Shown: one piece after another, positions 42,889-51,884 of the stretch
Layout: each line of letters starts with the position of its first letter
How positions within the stretch are numbered: position 1 is the first letter of the stretch
DNA from: Streptomyces actinomycinicus
GTDB lineage: Bacteria > Actinomycetota > Actinomycetes > Streptomycetales > Streptomycetaceae
NCBI RefSeq assembly: GCF_016741775.1
Contig: NZ_JAERRK010000008.1
Coordinates: 186,001 to 250,000, forward strand
Length of the DNA: 64,000 nt
Direction: 5' to 3'
Position numbers and translations under genes: made by a program
The notes under the pieces: generated by a model
The model's input: only the letters and a program-made list of their open reading frames with translations
Databases searched by the model: none
What the model was told of the DNA's origin: nothing

Positions 42889-45743
42889 GGCGTCCTCCGC
42901 AAGGAGACGAGGTCGGACAGCTCGCGGTCCGTCAGTTCGGTGAGCGCGGCCTCGCCCGAGCCGAGGATGGCGTCGGCCAGCGCGCGCTTGGCGGCGAGCA
43001 TCTCGGCGATGCGGTCCTCGACCGTGCCCTCGGTGACCAGGCGGTGGACCTGGACGGGCTGGGTCTGGCCGATGCGGTAGGCGCGGTCGGTGGCCTGTTC
43101 CTCGACGGCCGGGTTCCACCAGCGGTCGAAGTGGATCACGTGGCCCGCGCGGGTGAGGTTCAGGCCGGTTCCGGCGGCCTTCAGCGAGAGGACGAGGACC
43201 GGGGTCTCACCGTTCTGGAAGCGGTCGACCATGCGCTCACGCTCCGGTACCGGCGTACCCCCGTGCAGGAGGTCCACGGGGACCGCCCGGGCGGACAGGT
43301 GGGCGGTGAGGAGGCGGGCCATGCCGACGTACTGGGTGAAGACGAGCGCCGAGCCGTCCTCGGCGAGCAGGGTGTCCAGCAGCTCGTCCAGGAGCGCGAG
43401 TTTGCCGGAGCGGGCCGCGAGCCGGTCGGCGCCCGCGTCCTCCTTCAGGTACAGCGCCGGGTGGTCGCAGATCTGCTTCAGGGCACCCAGCAGTTTCAGG
43501 ACCAGGCCGCGGCGGGCGATGCCCTCGGCCGTCTCGATGGCCAGCATCGACTCGCGCACCACCGCCTCGTAGAGCGCGGCCTGTTCCCGGGTGAGCGGCA
43601 CCGGGTGGTCCGTCTCGGTCTTGGGCGGCAGCTCGGGGACGATGCCCGGATCGGACTTCTTGCGGCGCAGCAGGAACGGCCGTACCAGCCGGGACAGGCG
43701 CTCCACCGCTTCCGCGTCCTCGCCGTTCTCCACCGCGCGGGCGTGCCGGGCGCGGAAGGACTTGAGCGGGCCGAGGAGTCCGGGCGTGGTCCAGTCGAGC
43801 AGGGCCCACAGTTCGGAGAGGTTGTTCTCCACCGGGGTGCCGGTGAGCGCCACGCGCGCGGGGGCCGGGATGGTGCGCAGCGCCTTGGCGGTCGCCGAGT
43901 AGGGGTTCTTCACGTGCTGGGCCTCGTCGGCGACGACCATGCCCCAGGGCTGCTCGGCGAGACGGGTGGCGGTGGAGCGCATGGTGCCGTAGGTGGTGAG
44001 GACGAATCCGCCGTCGAGGCCGTCCAGGGTGCGGCCCTGGCCGTGGAAGCGGCGGACGGGGACGCCGGGCGCGAAGCGGGTGATCTCCCGCTGCCAGTTG
44101 CCCAGGAGGGACGCGGGGCAGACCACGAGGGTCGGCTCGGGGCGGGCCCGCTTCAGGTGCAGCGCGATGAGCGTGATCGTCTTGCCGAGGCCCATGTCGT
44201 CGGCGAGGCAGCCGCCGAGGCCGAGGGAGGTCATCAGGTCGAGCCAGGCCAGGCCGCGCAGCTGGTAGTCGCGGAGGGTGGCGTTCAGGCCGGCGGGCGG
44301 AGCGGCGGGGTGCAGGCCCGCGGTGAGACGGTCGCGGAGGGCGGCGAGGGCGCCGACGGGGACGACGTCGACGGTCTCGCCGTCGACCTCGGCCTCTCCG
44401 GTGAGCGCCACGGAGAGCGCGTCGACCGGGTCGAGGAGCCCCAGTTCGCGCTTGCGGGCCTTGCGGACGAGCGCGGGGTCGACCAGCACCCAGCGGTCCC
44501 GGAGCCGTACGACCGGGCGGTGGGCCTCGGCGAGGGTGTCCATCTCGGCCTCGCTGAGCGGATCACCGCCGAGCGCCAGCTGCCAGCGGAACCGGAGCAG
44601 GTCCTCGCTCTCGAAGAAGCCGGTGCCGTCGGTCGCCGAGCCGGGTGCCGGGCGGACCACGGCGGCGGCGGTCAGGTCGCGGGCGAGGTCCCGGGGCCAG
44701 TGCACGGCGACCCCTGCGCCGGCCAGCCTGCTCGCCGCCACGCCGAGCAGCTCGCCCAGCTCCTCCTCGGACAGGGCGAGTACGTCGGGCACGTCCTGGT
44801 CCGCGAGGCGGTCCAGGGGTGCCCACACCCGGGCCGCGCGGCGGACGGCGAGGGCCGCGTCGACCCGCGCGCGGGGTCCGAACGCGGTGTCGGCGTCCCC
44901 GGCCCACAGCGCCGCCGCGTCGGCCACGAGCGTCGGGTCGGCGAGGCTGTGCACCTGCACGATCGCCGCCCCGGCGGCACGCATGCCCTCGCGGGCACCG
45001 GCGTCGAAGACGTCGTACGAGGACAGGTCCAGGCGGAGCGAGATCCGTACGCCCGCGTCCATGCCGGCGGCGACCTCGGCCGCCCACTCGTGGGCGTCGG
45101 GCAGGGCCTGGGGCTCACGGGCGGCGAACGGCCTGCCGACGGTGCAGGGGGCCGCGGGCGTGCGCGGCAGGGTGTCGGCGACCGCGTCCAGGAAGGAGCG
45201 GACCAGTGCTTCCGGCTCGGGCAGCCGGAGCGCGCCCGGGCCCGGGAGGGGCACGGCGTGGCCCTCGGGTGGCAGGGCCGCGGCGATCGCCCGCAGGTGG
45301 GCGATGTCGTCCGGTTCCAGCGGGCCGGCCCGCCAGGCGTCGTGCCCGGCCGGGGTCAGGCCCGGCAGCAGCCGGCCGCGGGCGACGAGCCGCAGCGCGT
45401 GCAGGGCGGCGGCGCCCCAGCAGGCGGTGGCCGGGTGGGCGGCCGGGTCGTGGCGGGCGCGGACCAGCAGCGGCAGGGCCTCGGCGAGCGGCAGGGTGAG
45501 GGCGGGCACCTGCCGGCGGCGTACGCCGGCGCCGTGGCGTCGTACGACCGTCAGTTCCTGCACGTCGCCCTGCTCGGGCAGCGGGTCCCCGGCGGGGTCC
45601 CAGAAGGCGAGGCGGCCCTCGCGCGGCAGGGGCGCGGGCAGGTAGACGGACGCGAGGCGCACCGGCACCGGGTGCCCGGCCCCGGTCCCCCGGGAGTCCC
45701 CCGGACCCCCCGTGCGCTCGGCCACCGCAGCCGTGCCGCTCAT
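42885..45743 (-). CDS. SNF2-family DNA-dependent ATPase
   Basis: The product is 952 residues: an N-terminal region (about 1-420) of family-specific sequence, then a DEAD-like SNF2 ATPase with LRDYQLRGLAWL, Walker A DMGLGKT, motif II VVADEAQH, motif III TGTPVENN and the C-terminal helicase motifs VFTQYVGM, LKAAGTGLNLT and DRAYRIGQ. It is a chromatin-remodeler-type translocase of the bacterial HepA/RapA-like group. The ATG at 45743 is chosen; an in-frame ATG at 45770 is possible. It is the first gene of the helicase-SWIM pair. Confidence 0.92.
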   Translation of the reverse strand: MSGTAAVAERTGGPGDSRGTGAGHPVPVRLASVYLPAPLPREGRLAFWDPAGDPLPEQGDVQELTVVRRHGAGVRRRQVPALTLPLAEALPLLVRARHDPAAHPATACWGAAALHALRLVARGRLLPGLTPAGHDAWRAGPLEPDDIAHLRAIAAALPPEGHAVPLPGPGALRLPEPEALVRSFLDAVADTLPRTPAAPCTVGRPFAAREPQALPDAHEWAAEVAAGMDAGVRISLRLDLSSYDVFDAGAREGMRAAGAAIVQVHSLADPTLVADAAALWAGDADTAFGPRARVDAALAVRRAARVWAPLDRLADQDVPDVLALSEEELGELLGVAASRLAGAGVAVHWPRDLARDLTAAAVVRPAPGSATDGTGFFESEDLLRFRWQLALGGDPLSEAEMDTLAEAHRPVVRLRDRWVLVDPALVRKARKRELGLLDPVDALSVALTGEAEVDGETVDVVPVGALAALRDRLTAGLHPAAPPAGLNATLRDYQLRGLAWLDLMTSLGLGGCLADDMGLGKTITLIALHLKRARPEPTLVVCPASLLGNWQREITRFAPGVPVRRFHGQGRTLDGLDGGFVLTTYGTMRSTATRLAEQPWGMVVADEAQHVKNPYSATAKALRTIPAPARVALTGTPVENNLSELWALLDWTTPGLLGPLKSFRARHARAVENGEDAEAVERLSRLVRPFLLRRKKSDPGIVPELPPKTETDHPVPLTREQAALYEAVVRESMLAIETAEGIARRGLVLKLLGALKQICDHPALYLKEDAGADRLAARSGKLALLDELLDTLLAEDGSALVFTQYVGMARLLTAHLSARAVPVDLLHGGTPVPERERMVDRFQNGETPVLVLSLKAAGTGLNLTRAGHVIHFDRWWNPAVEEQATDRAYRIGQTQPVQVHRLVTEGTVEDRIAEMLAAKRALADAILGSGEAALTELTDRELSDLVSLRRTP

Positions 45744-46050
45744 ACGTCCTGCCACCTCCCGCCCCTGCATCGGATCAGACGTCTCCGACTCTACGGGCGG
45801 GGTCTGACAATCGGCTCCGGCACGGGGGCGGGGCCCCTCGCGGGGGGGGGCGGCTCCCCCGACACCGCGCGGGGCGGGAGCCCCGGGCCGAAGGGCGCTT
45901 CCCGGCGCCCCGGACGGGGCCCTTCCCGGCGGGCGAGGGGTCATTCCGGGGGCCGAGCCCGGCCGAAGGGCGCGTGTCGGAGCCCCGTGCGGAGCCCCTT
46001 CCTGTACGGCGGGGTGAGGGGTGTCCGGGGGCTGCTGCCCCAGGGCCCGG
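45744..46050. other. GC-extreme intergenic region
   Basis: 307 bp upstream of the SNF2 gene hold no recognisable gene. They include a run of nine G (45842-45850) and a GGCCGAAGGGCGC motif seen twice (near 45886 and 45960). These could be slippage-prone or form structure; no function is evident. Confidence 0.35.
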
Positions 46051-46632
46051 TCAGGGGACCGTGCGGGAGACCACGAAGACCATCGGGCGTTCGGGCTCGG
46101 ACAGGTTCACGACGACGTCCTGGGTGGGTGCCGGGTTCTTCTGTGCGTGGGTCAGACCCCACCAGGGGCCGGGGCCGGTGAAGGTCCAGCCGCTGACCTT
46201 CCGGTCGCGTTCGCCGACCGTGATGTCGTCCTTCTTCAGCCGGTCCCGGCGCACGCCCATGGCCTCGAGGAAGCTGTCCAGGCCGGCGGGGTTGGTGCGG
46301 AACTGCACGTACAGGCGGCTGGTCTTCCAGTTGTTGGTCTCGTAGTAGGCGATGTCGTCGGCGGGGTGCGGGACGGTCACCTGGTAGAGGCGGCGCTGCA
46401 CCTTCGACGGCCAGCCGGGGGTGAGGCCGGTCGCCGAGTACTTCGCCTCCTTGTCCTTGCCGCTGTTGCGGCTCTGGTTCGCGGAGATCACCAGGTAGCC
46501 GGCCGGGACGCCGATGAGCAGGACGATGATCAGCAGGGTGAGCGCCCTGCGCCTGGCCTTGTGGCGCGGGTCCTCGGCGGGCCGGTGCGGCTCGTCCGGC
46601 GGCGGGGTCTGGCGGGGCAGCGGCCCGGTCAT
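46051..46632 (-). CDS. Membrane-anchored conserved hypothetical protein
   Basis: The product is 193 residues. After a Pro/Arg-rich cytoplasmic start, one transmembrane helix (LTLLIIVLLIGVPAGYLVIS, residues 30-49) leads to an extracellular domain with several Trp and Tyr residues and no motif I know. Its ATG overlaps the stop of the ROK kinase gene by 4 bp, so they are translated together. A streptomycete-specific extracytoplasmic protein is the most that can be said. Confidence 0.75.
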   Translation of the reverse strand: MTGPLPRQTPPPDEPHRPAEDPRHKARRRALTLLIIVLLIGVPAGYLVISANQSRNSGKDKEAKYSATGLTPGWPSKVQRRLYQVTVPHPADDIAYYETNNWKTSRLYVQFRTNPAGLDSFLEAMGVRRDRLKKDDITVGERDRKVSGWTFTGPGPWWGLTHAQKNPAPTQDVVVNLSEPERPMVFVVSRTVP

Positions 46633-47774
46633 GCCGTGTCCCGGTCCCGCCGGGCCTGGGCGTACCGCTCGTAGCGCTCGTACCGCTCCACCCGGCGGCG
46701 CTTGGCCCGGCGGAACCGGCGGGCGACCAGCCGGGCCAGGTCGGCGGCGCCCACCATGCCCGCCTCGGGGCCGAGCTGGGCGCGGGTGATGCGGGCCTCC
46801 GGGCGGTAGCCGCGACCGGTGAGGTGGCGTTTGAAGGCCTCCCGGGCCGGGCCGATGAGCAGGTCGTCGGCGGCGCTGACGCCTCCGCCGATGACGAAGC
46901 AGGAGGGGTCGAGGGCGGCGGCGAGGTTGGCGATGCCGACGCCGAGCCACTGGCCGATGTCCTGGAGCAGCTCCACGCACATCGCGTCGCCCTCGCGGGC
47001 CAGCTCGGTGATCATCGGTCCGGTGATGTCGCCGATGTTGCCCTTGACGTGCTCGATGATCCCGTACGCGACCGGCGAGTCGGCGGCGGCCAGCTCGCGC
47101 GCCTCGCGGACCAGCGCGTTGCCGGAGCTGTACTGCTCCCAGCAGCCGCGGTTGCCGCACGGGCAGCGGTGGCCGCCGGGCACGACCTGCATGTGACCGA
47201 ACTCGCCGGCCACCCCGAACTTGCCGCGCTTGACCTGGCCGTCCTCCAGGATGGCGCCGCCGATGCCGGTGCCGAGGGTGATCATGACGAGGTGGTCCTC
47301 GCCGCGCCCGGCGCCGAAGCGCCACTCCGCCCAGGCGGCCGTGTTGGCGTCGTTGTCCACCAGGACCGGCACGGAGAGGCGGCTGGCGAGGCGGTCCCGG
47401 AGGGGTTCGTTGCGCCAGGACAGGTGGGGGGCGAACAGGACGCGGTTGCGATCGGCGTCGACCCAGCCGGCCGCGCCGATGCCGACCGCGTGCACGTCGT
47501 GCCGGTCGGACAGGTCCAGGACCAGTTCGGCGATGGTGTCCTCGACGACCTTGGGGCTCTTGGACTTGTCCGGGGTCTCGGTGCGGAGCATCTCCAGGAT
47601 GTTGCCGTCGGCGTCCACGACGCCCGCCATGACCTTGGTGCCGCCGATGTCGATGCCGACCGTCGGCACCCGGGGTGCGGTCAGGTGGGAGCGGCGTTCC
47701 CTGGTCCCGACCGTACGGAGCACAGGTGCCCGGCGGGAGCCGATGGGGGCGGTGAGGTCGCGGTAGGTGCTCAT
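46629..47774 (-). CDS. ROK-family sugar kinase
   Basis: The product is 381 residues. The sugar kinase domain begins with the ATP-binding GIDIGGTKVMAGVV at about 40, followed by LVDNDANTAAWAEW (catalytic Asp), TLGTGIGGA, the zinc-binding CPCGNRGCWEQYSSG typical of ROK proteins, and FVIGGGVS. A helix-turn-helix is absent, so it is a kinase and not a NagC-type regulator. A basic 35-residue N-terminal extension and a Tyr/Arg-rich tail flank it. Context next to a sugar importer suggests phosphorylation of an incoming hexose or related sugar. Confidence 0.9.
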   Translation of the reverse strand: MSTYRDLTAPIGSRRAPVLRTVGTRERRSHLTAPRVPTVGIDIGGTKVMAGVVDADGNILEMLRTETPDKSKSPKVVEDTIAELVLDLSDRHDVHAVGIGAAGWVDADRNRVLFAPHLSWRNEPLRDRLASRLSVPVLVDNDANTAAWAEWRFGAGRGEDHLVMITLGTGIGGAILEDGQVKRGKFGVAGEFGHMQVVPGGHRCPCGNRGCWEQYSSGNALVREARELAAADSPVAYGIIEHVKGNIGDITGPMITELAREGDAMCVELLQDIGQWLGVGIANLAAALDPSCFVIGGGVSAADDLLIGPAREAFKRHLTGRGYRPEARITRAQLGPEAGMVGAADLARLVARRFRRAKRRRVERYERYERYAQARRDRDTA

Positions 47775-47835
47775 CGTTGGTCGATTGTGCCGCACGCTCA
47801 CGCCGGGTGCCGCGCGGGGCAGGGGGAGAAAGCGC

Positions 47836-47949
47836 GCGTTCGCCGCCGGGCGCGGCGTGCGAGGGCCGGCCACGCGTTCGTCGCCGCGGGCGGCGTGCGA
47901 GGGCTTCCCGCGCGTTCGTCGCCGGGCGCGGCGTGCGAGGGCCTGCCGC
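47836..47949. repeat. Three tandem 38-bp direct repeats
   Basis: Units start at 47836, 47874 and 47912, each beginning GCGTTCG(C/T)CGCCG and containing GGCGTGCGAGGGC. They lie between the ROK kinase start and the ABC ATPase stop, and each unit can form a GC-rich hairpin. They are not CRISPR: there are no spacers. Confidence 0.75.
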
Positions 47950-47990
47950 GCCCCCGCGGCACAGCCGCGCATCGGCACCTCCCGCGCCCC

Positions 47991-48761
47991 TCAGCCCCGC
48001 TGCAGCTCGTGGCGCAGAGCGTCCAGGTCGGATCCCCCTGCCATCTGCCGGGTCAGTTCGTCCAGGGTGATCTCGTCCCGTGTGTGACGGCCCGCCATCG
48101 TGCCGCGCCGCAGGAGTACGAACCTGTCCCCCACCAGATACGCGTGATGCGGGTTGTGGGTGATCAGAACGACGCCCAGGCCCTCGTCCCGTGCCGCGGC
48201 CACATATTTGAGGACCACACCGGACTGCTTCACGCCCAGTGCCGCGGTCGGCTCGTCCAGCACCAGGACCTTCGCGCCGAAGTGGACCGCGCGGGCGATC
48301 GCCACGCACTGGCGTTCGCCGCCGGAGAGGGTTCCGATGGGCTGGTCGACGTCCCGCAGGTCGATGCCCATGCGGAGCAGCGCCTCGCGGGTGGTGCGGC
48401 GCATGAGGCCGGTGTCCAGGCGCTTGAAGGGGCCGACGCCCTTGCGGGGCTCCGAGCCCAGGAAGAAGTTGCGCCAGACCGGCATCAGGGGGACGACGGC
48501 GAGGTCCTGGTGGACGGTGGCGATGCCGCGGTCCAAGGCGTCGCGGGGGGAGGCGAGGCTGGTCTCCTCGCCCTCGATGCGCAGGGTGCCGCCGTCGTGC
48601 CGGTGCAGGCCGGCGATCACCTTGATCAGGGTCGACTTGCCCGCGCCGTTGTCGCCGAGGACGCAGGTGATCTCGCCCGCGCGGACCTCGAGCGAGACGC
48701 CCTCCAGGGCGCGGACGCTGCCGTAGTGCTTGCTGACGCCGGTCAGCTCGACGAGTGTCAC
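47991..48761 (-). CDS. Sugar ABC transporter ATPase
   Basis: The product is a 256-residue ATPase of the carbohydrate-uptake-2 (CUT2) kind, but with one ATPase domain instead of two. Walker A is GDNGAGKST, the Q-loop is VHQDLAVV, the signature is [15 protein letters not shown] and Walker B is [11 protein letters not shown]; the switch His is in LITHNPHH. It starts with GTG in a 4-bp overlap with the permease stop and is the last gene of the importer operon. Confidence 0.9.
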   Translation of the reverse strand: MTLVELTGVSKHYGSVRALEGVSLEVRAGEITCVLGDNGAGKSTLIKVIAGLHRHDGGTLRIEGEETSLASPRDALDRGIATVHQDLAVVPLMPVWRNFFLGSEPRKGVGPFKRLDTGLMRRTTREALLRMGIDLRDVDQPIGTLSGGERQCVAIARAVHFGAKVLVLDEPTAALGVKQSGVVLKYVAAARDEGLGVVLITHNPHHAYLVGDRFVLLRRGTMAGRHTRDEITLDELTRQMAGGSDLDALRHELQRG

Positions 48762-49822
48762 TTGGCGGCCTCCGCGCGCTTGCGGACCCAGGCGTTGAGC
48801 AGGGTCGCGAGGAGCAGCATCGCTCCGAGGAAGAACTTGAACCAGTCGGGGTTCCACTCGGCGAAGACGATGCCCTTGCTGGTCATGCCGAACAGCAGCG
48901 CACCGACGGCCGAACCGACGGCGCTGCCGTGGCCGCCGGTGATCAGGCAGCCGCCGATGACGGCCGCGATGATGTAGATCAGCTCGTTGCCCACGCCCTC
49001 GCCGGACTGGACGGCGTCGAAGGAGAAGAGCAGGTGCTGGCCGGCGATCCAGGCGCCGAGGGCGACGCCCGTGTAGAGGCCGATCTTGGTCCTCGCGACC
49101 GGGACGCCGACCGCGCGGGCGGCCTCCTCGTTGCCGCCGACGGCGAAGATCCAGTTGCCGGTGCGGGTGCGCAGCAGGATCCAGGAGGCGAGGGCGACCA
49201 GGCCGAGCCACCACAGGACGGTGACCTTGACCGCGACGCCGCCGACGGTGAACGTCGAGGCGAAGACGGCGTGGGCGCTGGGGAAGCCCTCCATGTCACC
49301 GATGGTCTTGGTGGAGACCGTGCCGTCGATCAGCTTGGTGAAGCCGAGGTTCATGCCGGTCAGCATCAGGAAGGTGCCGAGCGTGACGATGAAACTGGGC
49401 AGCCCGGTGCGGGTGAGCATGAAGCCGTTGAAGGCACCGATCGCGAGGGTGACCAGCAGCGACACGCCCACGCCGACCCAGGTGTTCGCCGTCATCTGGT
49501 AGCTGAACATCGAGGAGATCAGCGCCGAGGAGGTCACCAGGACGCCGGCGGACAGGTCGAACTCGCCGCCGATCATCAGCAGGGCCACGGGTACGGCCAT
49601 GATCCCGATGGTCGAGGAGGCGTACAGGACCGTGCTCAGACTGGGGGCGCGCAGGAAGCCGTCGGCGGCGAGGGCGAAGAAGACGAAGACGGCGAGGGCG
49701 CCGACGAGGGAGCCCAGCTCGGGGCGTGCGAGCAGCTTCCGCAGCGGCGACCTGCGCAGAAGCCTTTCGTCGGCCGGTGCGACCGCCTTCTCGTCGCCGG
49801 CGGGTTCGGCGGTCGTGGTCAT
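48758..49822 (-). CDS. Sugar ABC transporter permease
   Basis: The product is 354 residues with about nine or ten membrane helices. The family stretches [30 protein letters not shown] and [12 protein letters not shown] are those of CUT2 (RbsC-like) permeases. It is coupled by 4-bp overlaps to the binding-protein gene upstream and the ATPase gene downstream. It forms the channel for a monosaccharide or polyol such as myo-inositol. Confidence 0.92.
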   Translation of the reverse strand: MTTTAEPAGDEKAVAPADERLLRRSPLRKLLARPELGSLVGALAVFVFFALAADGFLRAPSLSTVLYASSTIGIMAVPVALLMIGGEFDLSAGVLVTSSALISSMFSYQMTANTWVGVGVSLLVTLAIGAFNGFMLTRTGLPSFIVTLGTFLMLTGMNLGFTKLIDGTVSTKTIGDMEGFPSAHAVFASTFTVGGVAVKVTVLWWLGLVALASWILLRTRTGNWIFAVGGNEEAARAVGVPVARTKIGLYTGVALGAWIAGQHLLFSFDAVQSGEGVGNELIYIIAAVIGGCLITGGHGSAVGSAVGALLFGMTSKGIVFAEWNPDWFKFFLGAMLLLATLLNAWVRKRAEAAK

Positions 49823-50823
49823 CGCGTGCCCCGCTCGGTGTACGCCGCCAGTGCGGACGCCTGGTCCTTGGTGATGATCTGCGGGCCGGTGAGGACCGGC
49901 TTGCCGCCGCCGAGGACGTCGCCGTTGTACTTGTACAGCCACAGCAGGTCGACGGCCTGGTAGCCCTGGAGGTACGGCTGCTGGTCCACGGCGAAGCCGA
50001 GGGTGCCGCTCTCGAGCGAGGCCGCGACCTTGGCGTCGAGGTCGAAGGTGTCGATCTCGGCCTTGCTGCCCGCGTCCGTCTTCGCCTTCGCGGCGGTGTC
50101 GGCGTAGGGCGCGCCGAGGGTGACGACGGAGTCGATGGACTTGTCGGCCTGGAGCTTGGCCTCGATCGCGGACTGCACGTCGGGCATGTTGGTGCCGTTG
50201 ACGTACAGCTTCAGCAGGCTGCCGCGGAAGGTCTCGGCGACGCCGTCGCAGCGCTGCTCGTGACCGACGTTGCCCTGCTCGTGCAGGACGCACAGGGCCT
50301 TCTTGCGGCCGCGCTCGTTCAGCTCGTCGCCGACGGCCCGGCCGGCGATGGTCTCGTCCTGGCCGATGTGGGTGAGGGCGCCGAAGGCCTTGGACTCCTC
50401 GGAGCCGGAGTTCACCGTGATCACCGGGATGCCGGCCTTCTCGGCGCGGGCCACCGCGGCCTTCATGGCGTCCGGCTTGGCGAGGGTGACGATGATGGCG
50501 TCGACCTTCTTGTCGACGGCCGCGTCCACCAGCTGGGCCTGCTGCTGGGCCTCGTCGTCGTGCGAGTACAGGAACTTGATGTTGTCCTTGCGGGCGGCCT
50601 GCTCGGCTCCGCTCTGCACGATGTCCCAGAAGGTGTCGCCGTCTCCCGAGTGGGTGATCATCGCGAACGTCCAGCGCGGGGTGTCCACCGCCGCCCTGTC
50701 CTGGGCGGCGGCGGCCTTGCGGGCGTCCTCCGCCCGCTTGCCTCCGGTGCTGCTGCACGCCGCCAGGGACACGGAGAGTGCCCCCGCCAGCGCTATGCCT
50801 ACCCAGGTCCGAAACCGTGCCAC
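49819..50823 (-). CDS. Sugar-binding lipoprotein of the ABC importer
   Basis: The product is 334 residues, a type I periplasmic-binding fold protein (peripla_BP_4, RbsB-like). A signal peptide ends in the lipobox LAAC with Cys23, so it is membrane-anchored. Ligand-binding segments include MITHSGDGDTFWDIVQ, DAIIVTLAKPD, PVITVNSGS and THIGQDE. The GTG start is 150 bp from a TGTCCGGACA palindrome. A polyol or monosaccharide is the likely ligand. Confidence 0.92.
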   Translation of the reverse strand: MARFRTWVGIALAGALSVSLAACSSTGGKRAEDARKAAAAQDRAAVDTPRWTFAMITHSGDGDTFWDIVQSGAEQAARKDNIKFLYSHDDEAQQQAQLVDAAVDKKVDAIIVTLAKPDAMKAAVARAEKAGIPVITVNSGSEESKAFGALTHIGQDETIAGRAVGDELNERGRKKALCVLHEQGNVGHEQRCDGVAETFRGSLLKLYVNGTNMPDVQSAIEAKLQADKSIDSVVTLGAPYADTAAKAKTDAGSKAEIDTFDLDAKVAASLESGTLGFAVDQQPYLQGYQAVDLLWLYKYNGDVLGGGKPVLTGPQIITKDQASALAAYTERGTR

Positions 50824-50981
50824 GAGGCCGTGCCCTTCTTGCTGTTCTCTTCCGACATGCGCAAGGGGCGGGCGACCTCACCGTGGGTGTGTCCCGGCGG
50901 CGACCTCACCAGCCCCAAACGCTTCAGTATCGAACACAGGGAACGCCCATGACACGGCCGGGGACGACATACCGGTCACAT

Positions 50982-50991
50982 TGTCCGGACA
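50982..50991. promoter_or_regulatory. GntR operator candidate, importer promoter
   Basis: The perfect 10-bp palindrome TGTCCGGACA, flanked by T and T, is 159 bp upstream of the binding-protein start. An identical palindrome lies at 51833-51842 in the GntR/dehydrogenase promoter region. Confidence 0.55.
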
Positions 50992-51016
50992 TTGCGACGA
51001 ACGCCCGGGGGTCCCG

Positions 51017-51805
51017 TCAGGGGCGGACGAGCAGCTGGAACTCGAAGGAGTACCGGCTCGGCCGGTAGGTATGGTCGCCGAACTCGACGGCCCGGCCGGT
51101 GTCGTCGAAGGTGGTGCGCTGCATGGTGAGCAGCGGGGCGCCCTCGGCCTCGGCGAGCCGCTCGGCCTCGGCTGCGGTGGCACCGCGGGCGCCGATGGAC
51201 TGGCGGGCACTGTGCAGGGTGATCCCGGTGGACCGCATGAGCCGGTACAGGCCGGTGGCCTCCAGCTGCTCGGTGTCCAGGTCGAGCAGGCCCGGCGGCA
51301 GGTGGTTGATCAGGTACGCCATCGGCTCGCCGTGGGCGAGCCGGAGCCGCTCGATGCGGTGGACGTCGCCGCCCTCGGTGACGCCGAGCGCGGCGGCGAC
51401 CGTGGCGGAGGCCGGTACGACCGTGTTGACCAGCACCTTCGTGGCGGGGCGCTGACCGGCCGCCTCCAGGTCGTCATAGAGGCTGCTCAGCTCCAGCGGG
51501 CGCTTGACCTGGCTGTGCACGACCTGGGTGCCCACGCCCCGCCGACGGACGAGGAGCCCCTTGTCGACGAGGGACTGGATGGCCTGGCGGACGGTCGGCC
51601 GGGACAGGCCGAGCCGCGCGGCCAGCTCGATCTCGTTGCCCAGCAGGCTGCCCGGAGTGAGGCTGCCCTGCTCGATGGCGGCCTCCAGCTGCTGGGAGAG
51701 CTGGAAGTACAGCGGCACCGGGGAGCTACGGTCCACGCGGAGATCGAGCGGCACGGTCGGGTCCACATCTGGTTTCGGCACGGGCCCGAGCGTAGCCCCG
51801 TGCAT
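51017..51805 (-). CDS. GntR-family (HutC/UTRA) transcriptional regulator
   Basis: The product is 262 residues. A winged helix domain (LYFQLSQQLEAAIEQG, LGNEIELAARLGLSRPTVRQAI) is followed by a UTRA effector domain (HRIERLRLAHGEPMAY, and TMQRTTFD near the C-terminus). It is divergent from the dehydrogenase gene and points toward the importer operon, separated by 193 bp. It is the likely controller of both, through the TGTCCGGACA palindromes. The ATG has no ribosome-binding site; a leaderless message or a downstream start is possible. Confidence 0.9.
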   Translation of the reverse strand: MHGATLGPVPKPDVDPTVPLDLRVDRSSPVPLYFQLSQQLEAAIEQGSLTPGSLLGNEIELAARLGLSRPTVRQAIQSLVDKGLLVRRRGVGTQVVHSQVKRPLELSSLYDDLEAAGQRPATKVLVNTVVPASATVAAALGVTEGGDVHRIERLRLAHGEPMAYLINHLPPGLLDLDTEQLEATGLYRLMRSTGITLHSARQSIGARGATAAEAERLAEAEGAPLLTMQRTTFDDTGRAVEFGDHTYRPSRYSFEFQLLVRP

Positions 51806-51832
51806 GGTTGACGGGAAGTTGTGTAGTCCGGT

Positions 51833-51842
51833 TGTCCGGACA
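51833..51842. promoter_or_regulatory. GntR operator candidate, divergent promoter
   Basis: TGTCCGGACA sits between the GntR gene and the dehydrogenase gene, seven bases before a TTGACA -35 element. Just beside it, TCCGG recurs (51826-51830), giving a second half-site. Confidence 0.6.
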
Positions 51843-51848
51843 TACACA

Positions 51849-51877
51849 TTGACAGGGTACGGGCTCCGCCCTCACTT
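51849..51877 (+). promoter_or_regulatory. Promoter of the dehydrogenase gene
   Basis: TTGACA (51849-51854) is followed after 17 bp by the weak -10 candidate TCACTT (51872-51877). Transcription would then begin at or next to the ATG at 51885. With no ribosome-binding site in between, the message is probably leaderless. Confidence 0.5.
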
Positions 51878-51884
51878 TGTTTCC

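Noticed and set aside
45842-45850. Nine-G run as a phase-variation switch
   Set aside because: It lies in non-coding DNA 99 bp or more before the SNF2 start, in generally G-rich surroundings, so there is no reading frame to switch.
41949-46181. A 1,410-codon open frame on the + strand
   Set aside because: It lies antisense to the SWIM and SNF2 genes, is Arg/Pro/Gly/Ala-rich, and has no recognisable domain. The minus-strand genes show clear motifs.
47836-47949. CRISPR array
   Set aside because: The repeats are directly adjacent, with no spacers, and no cas genes are present.
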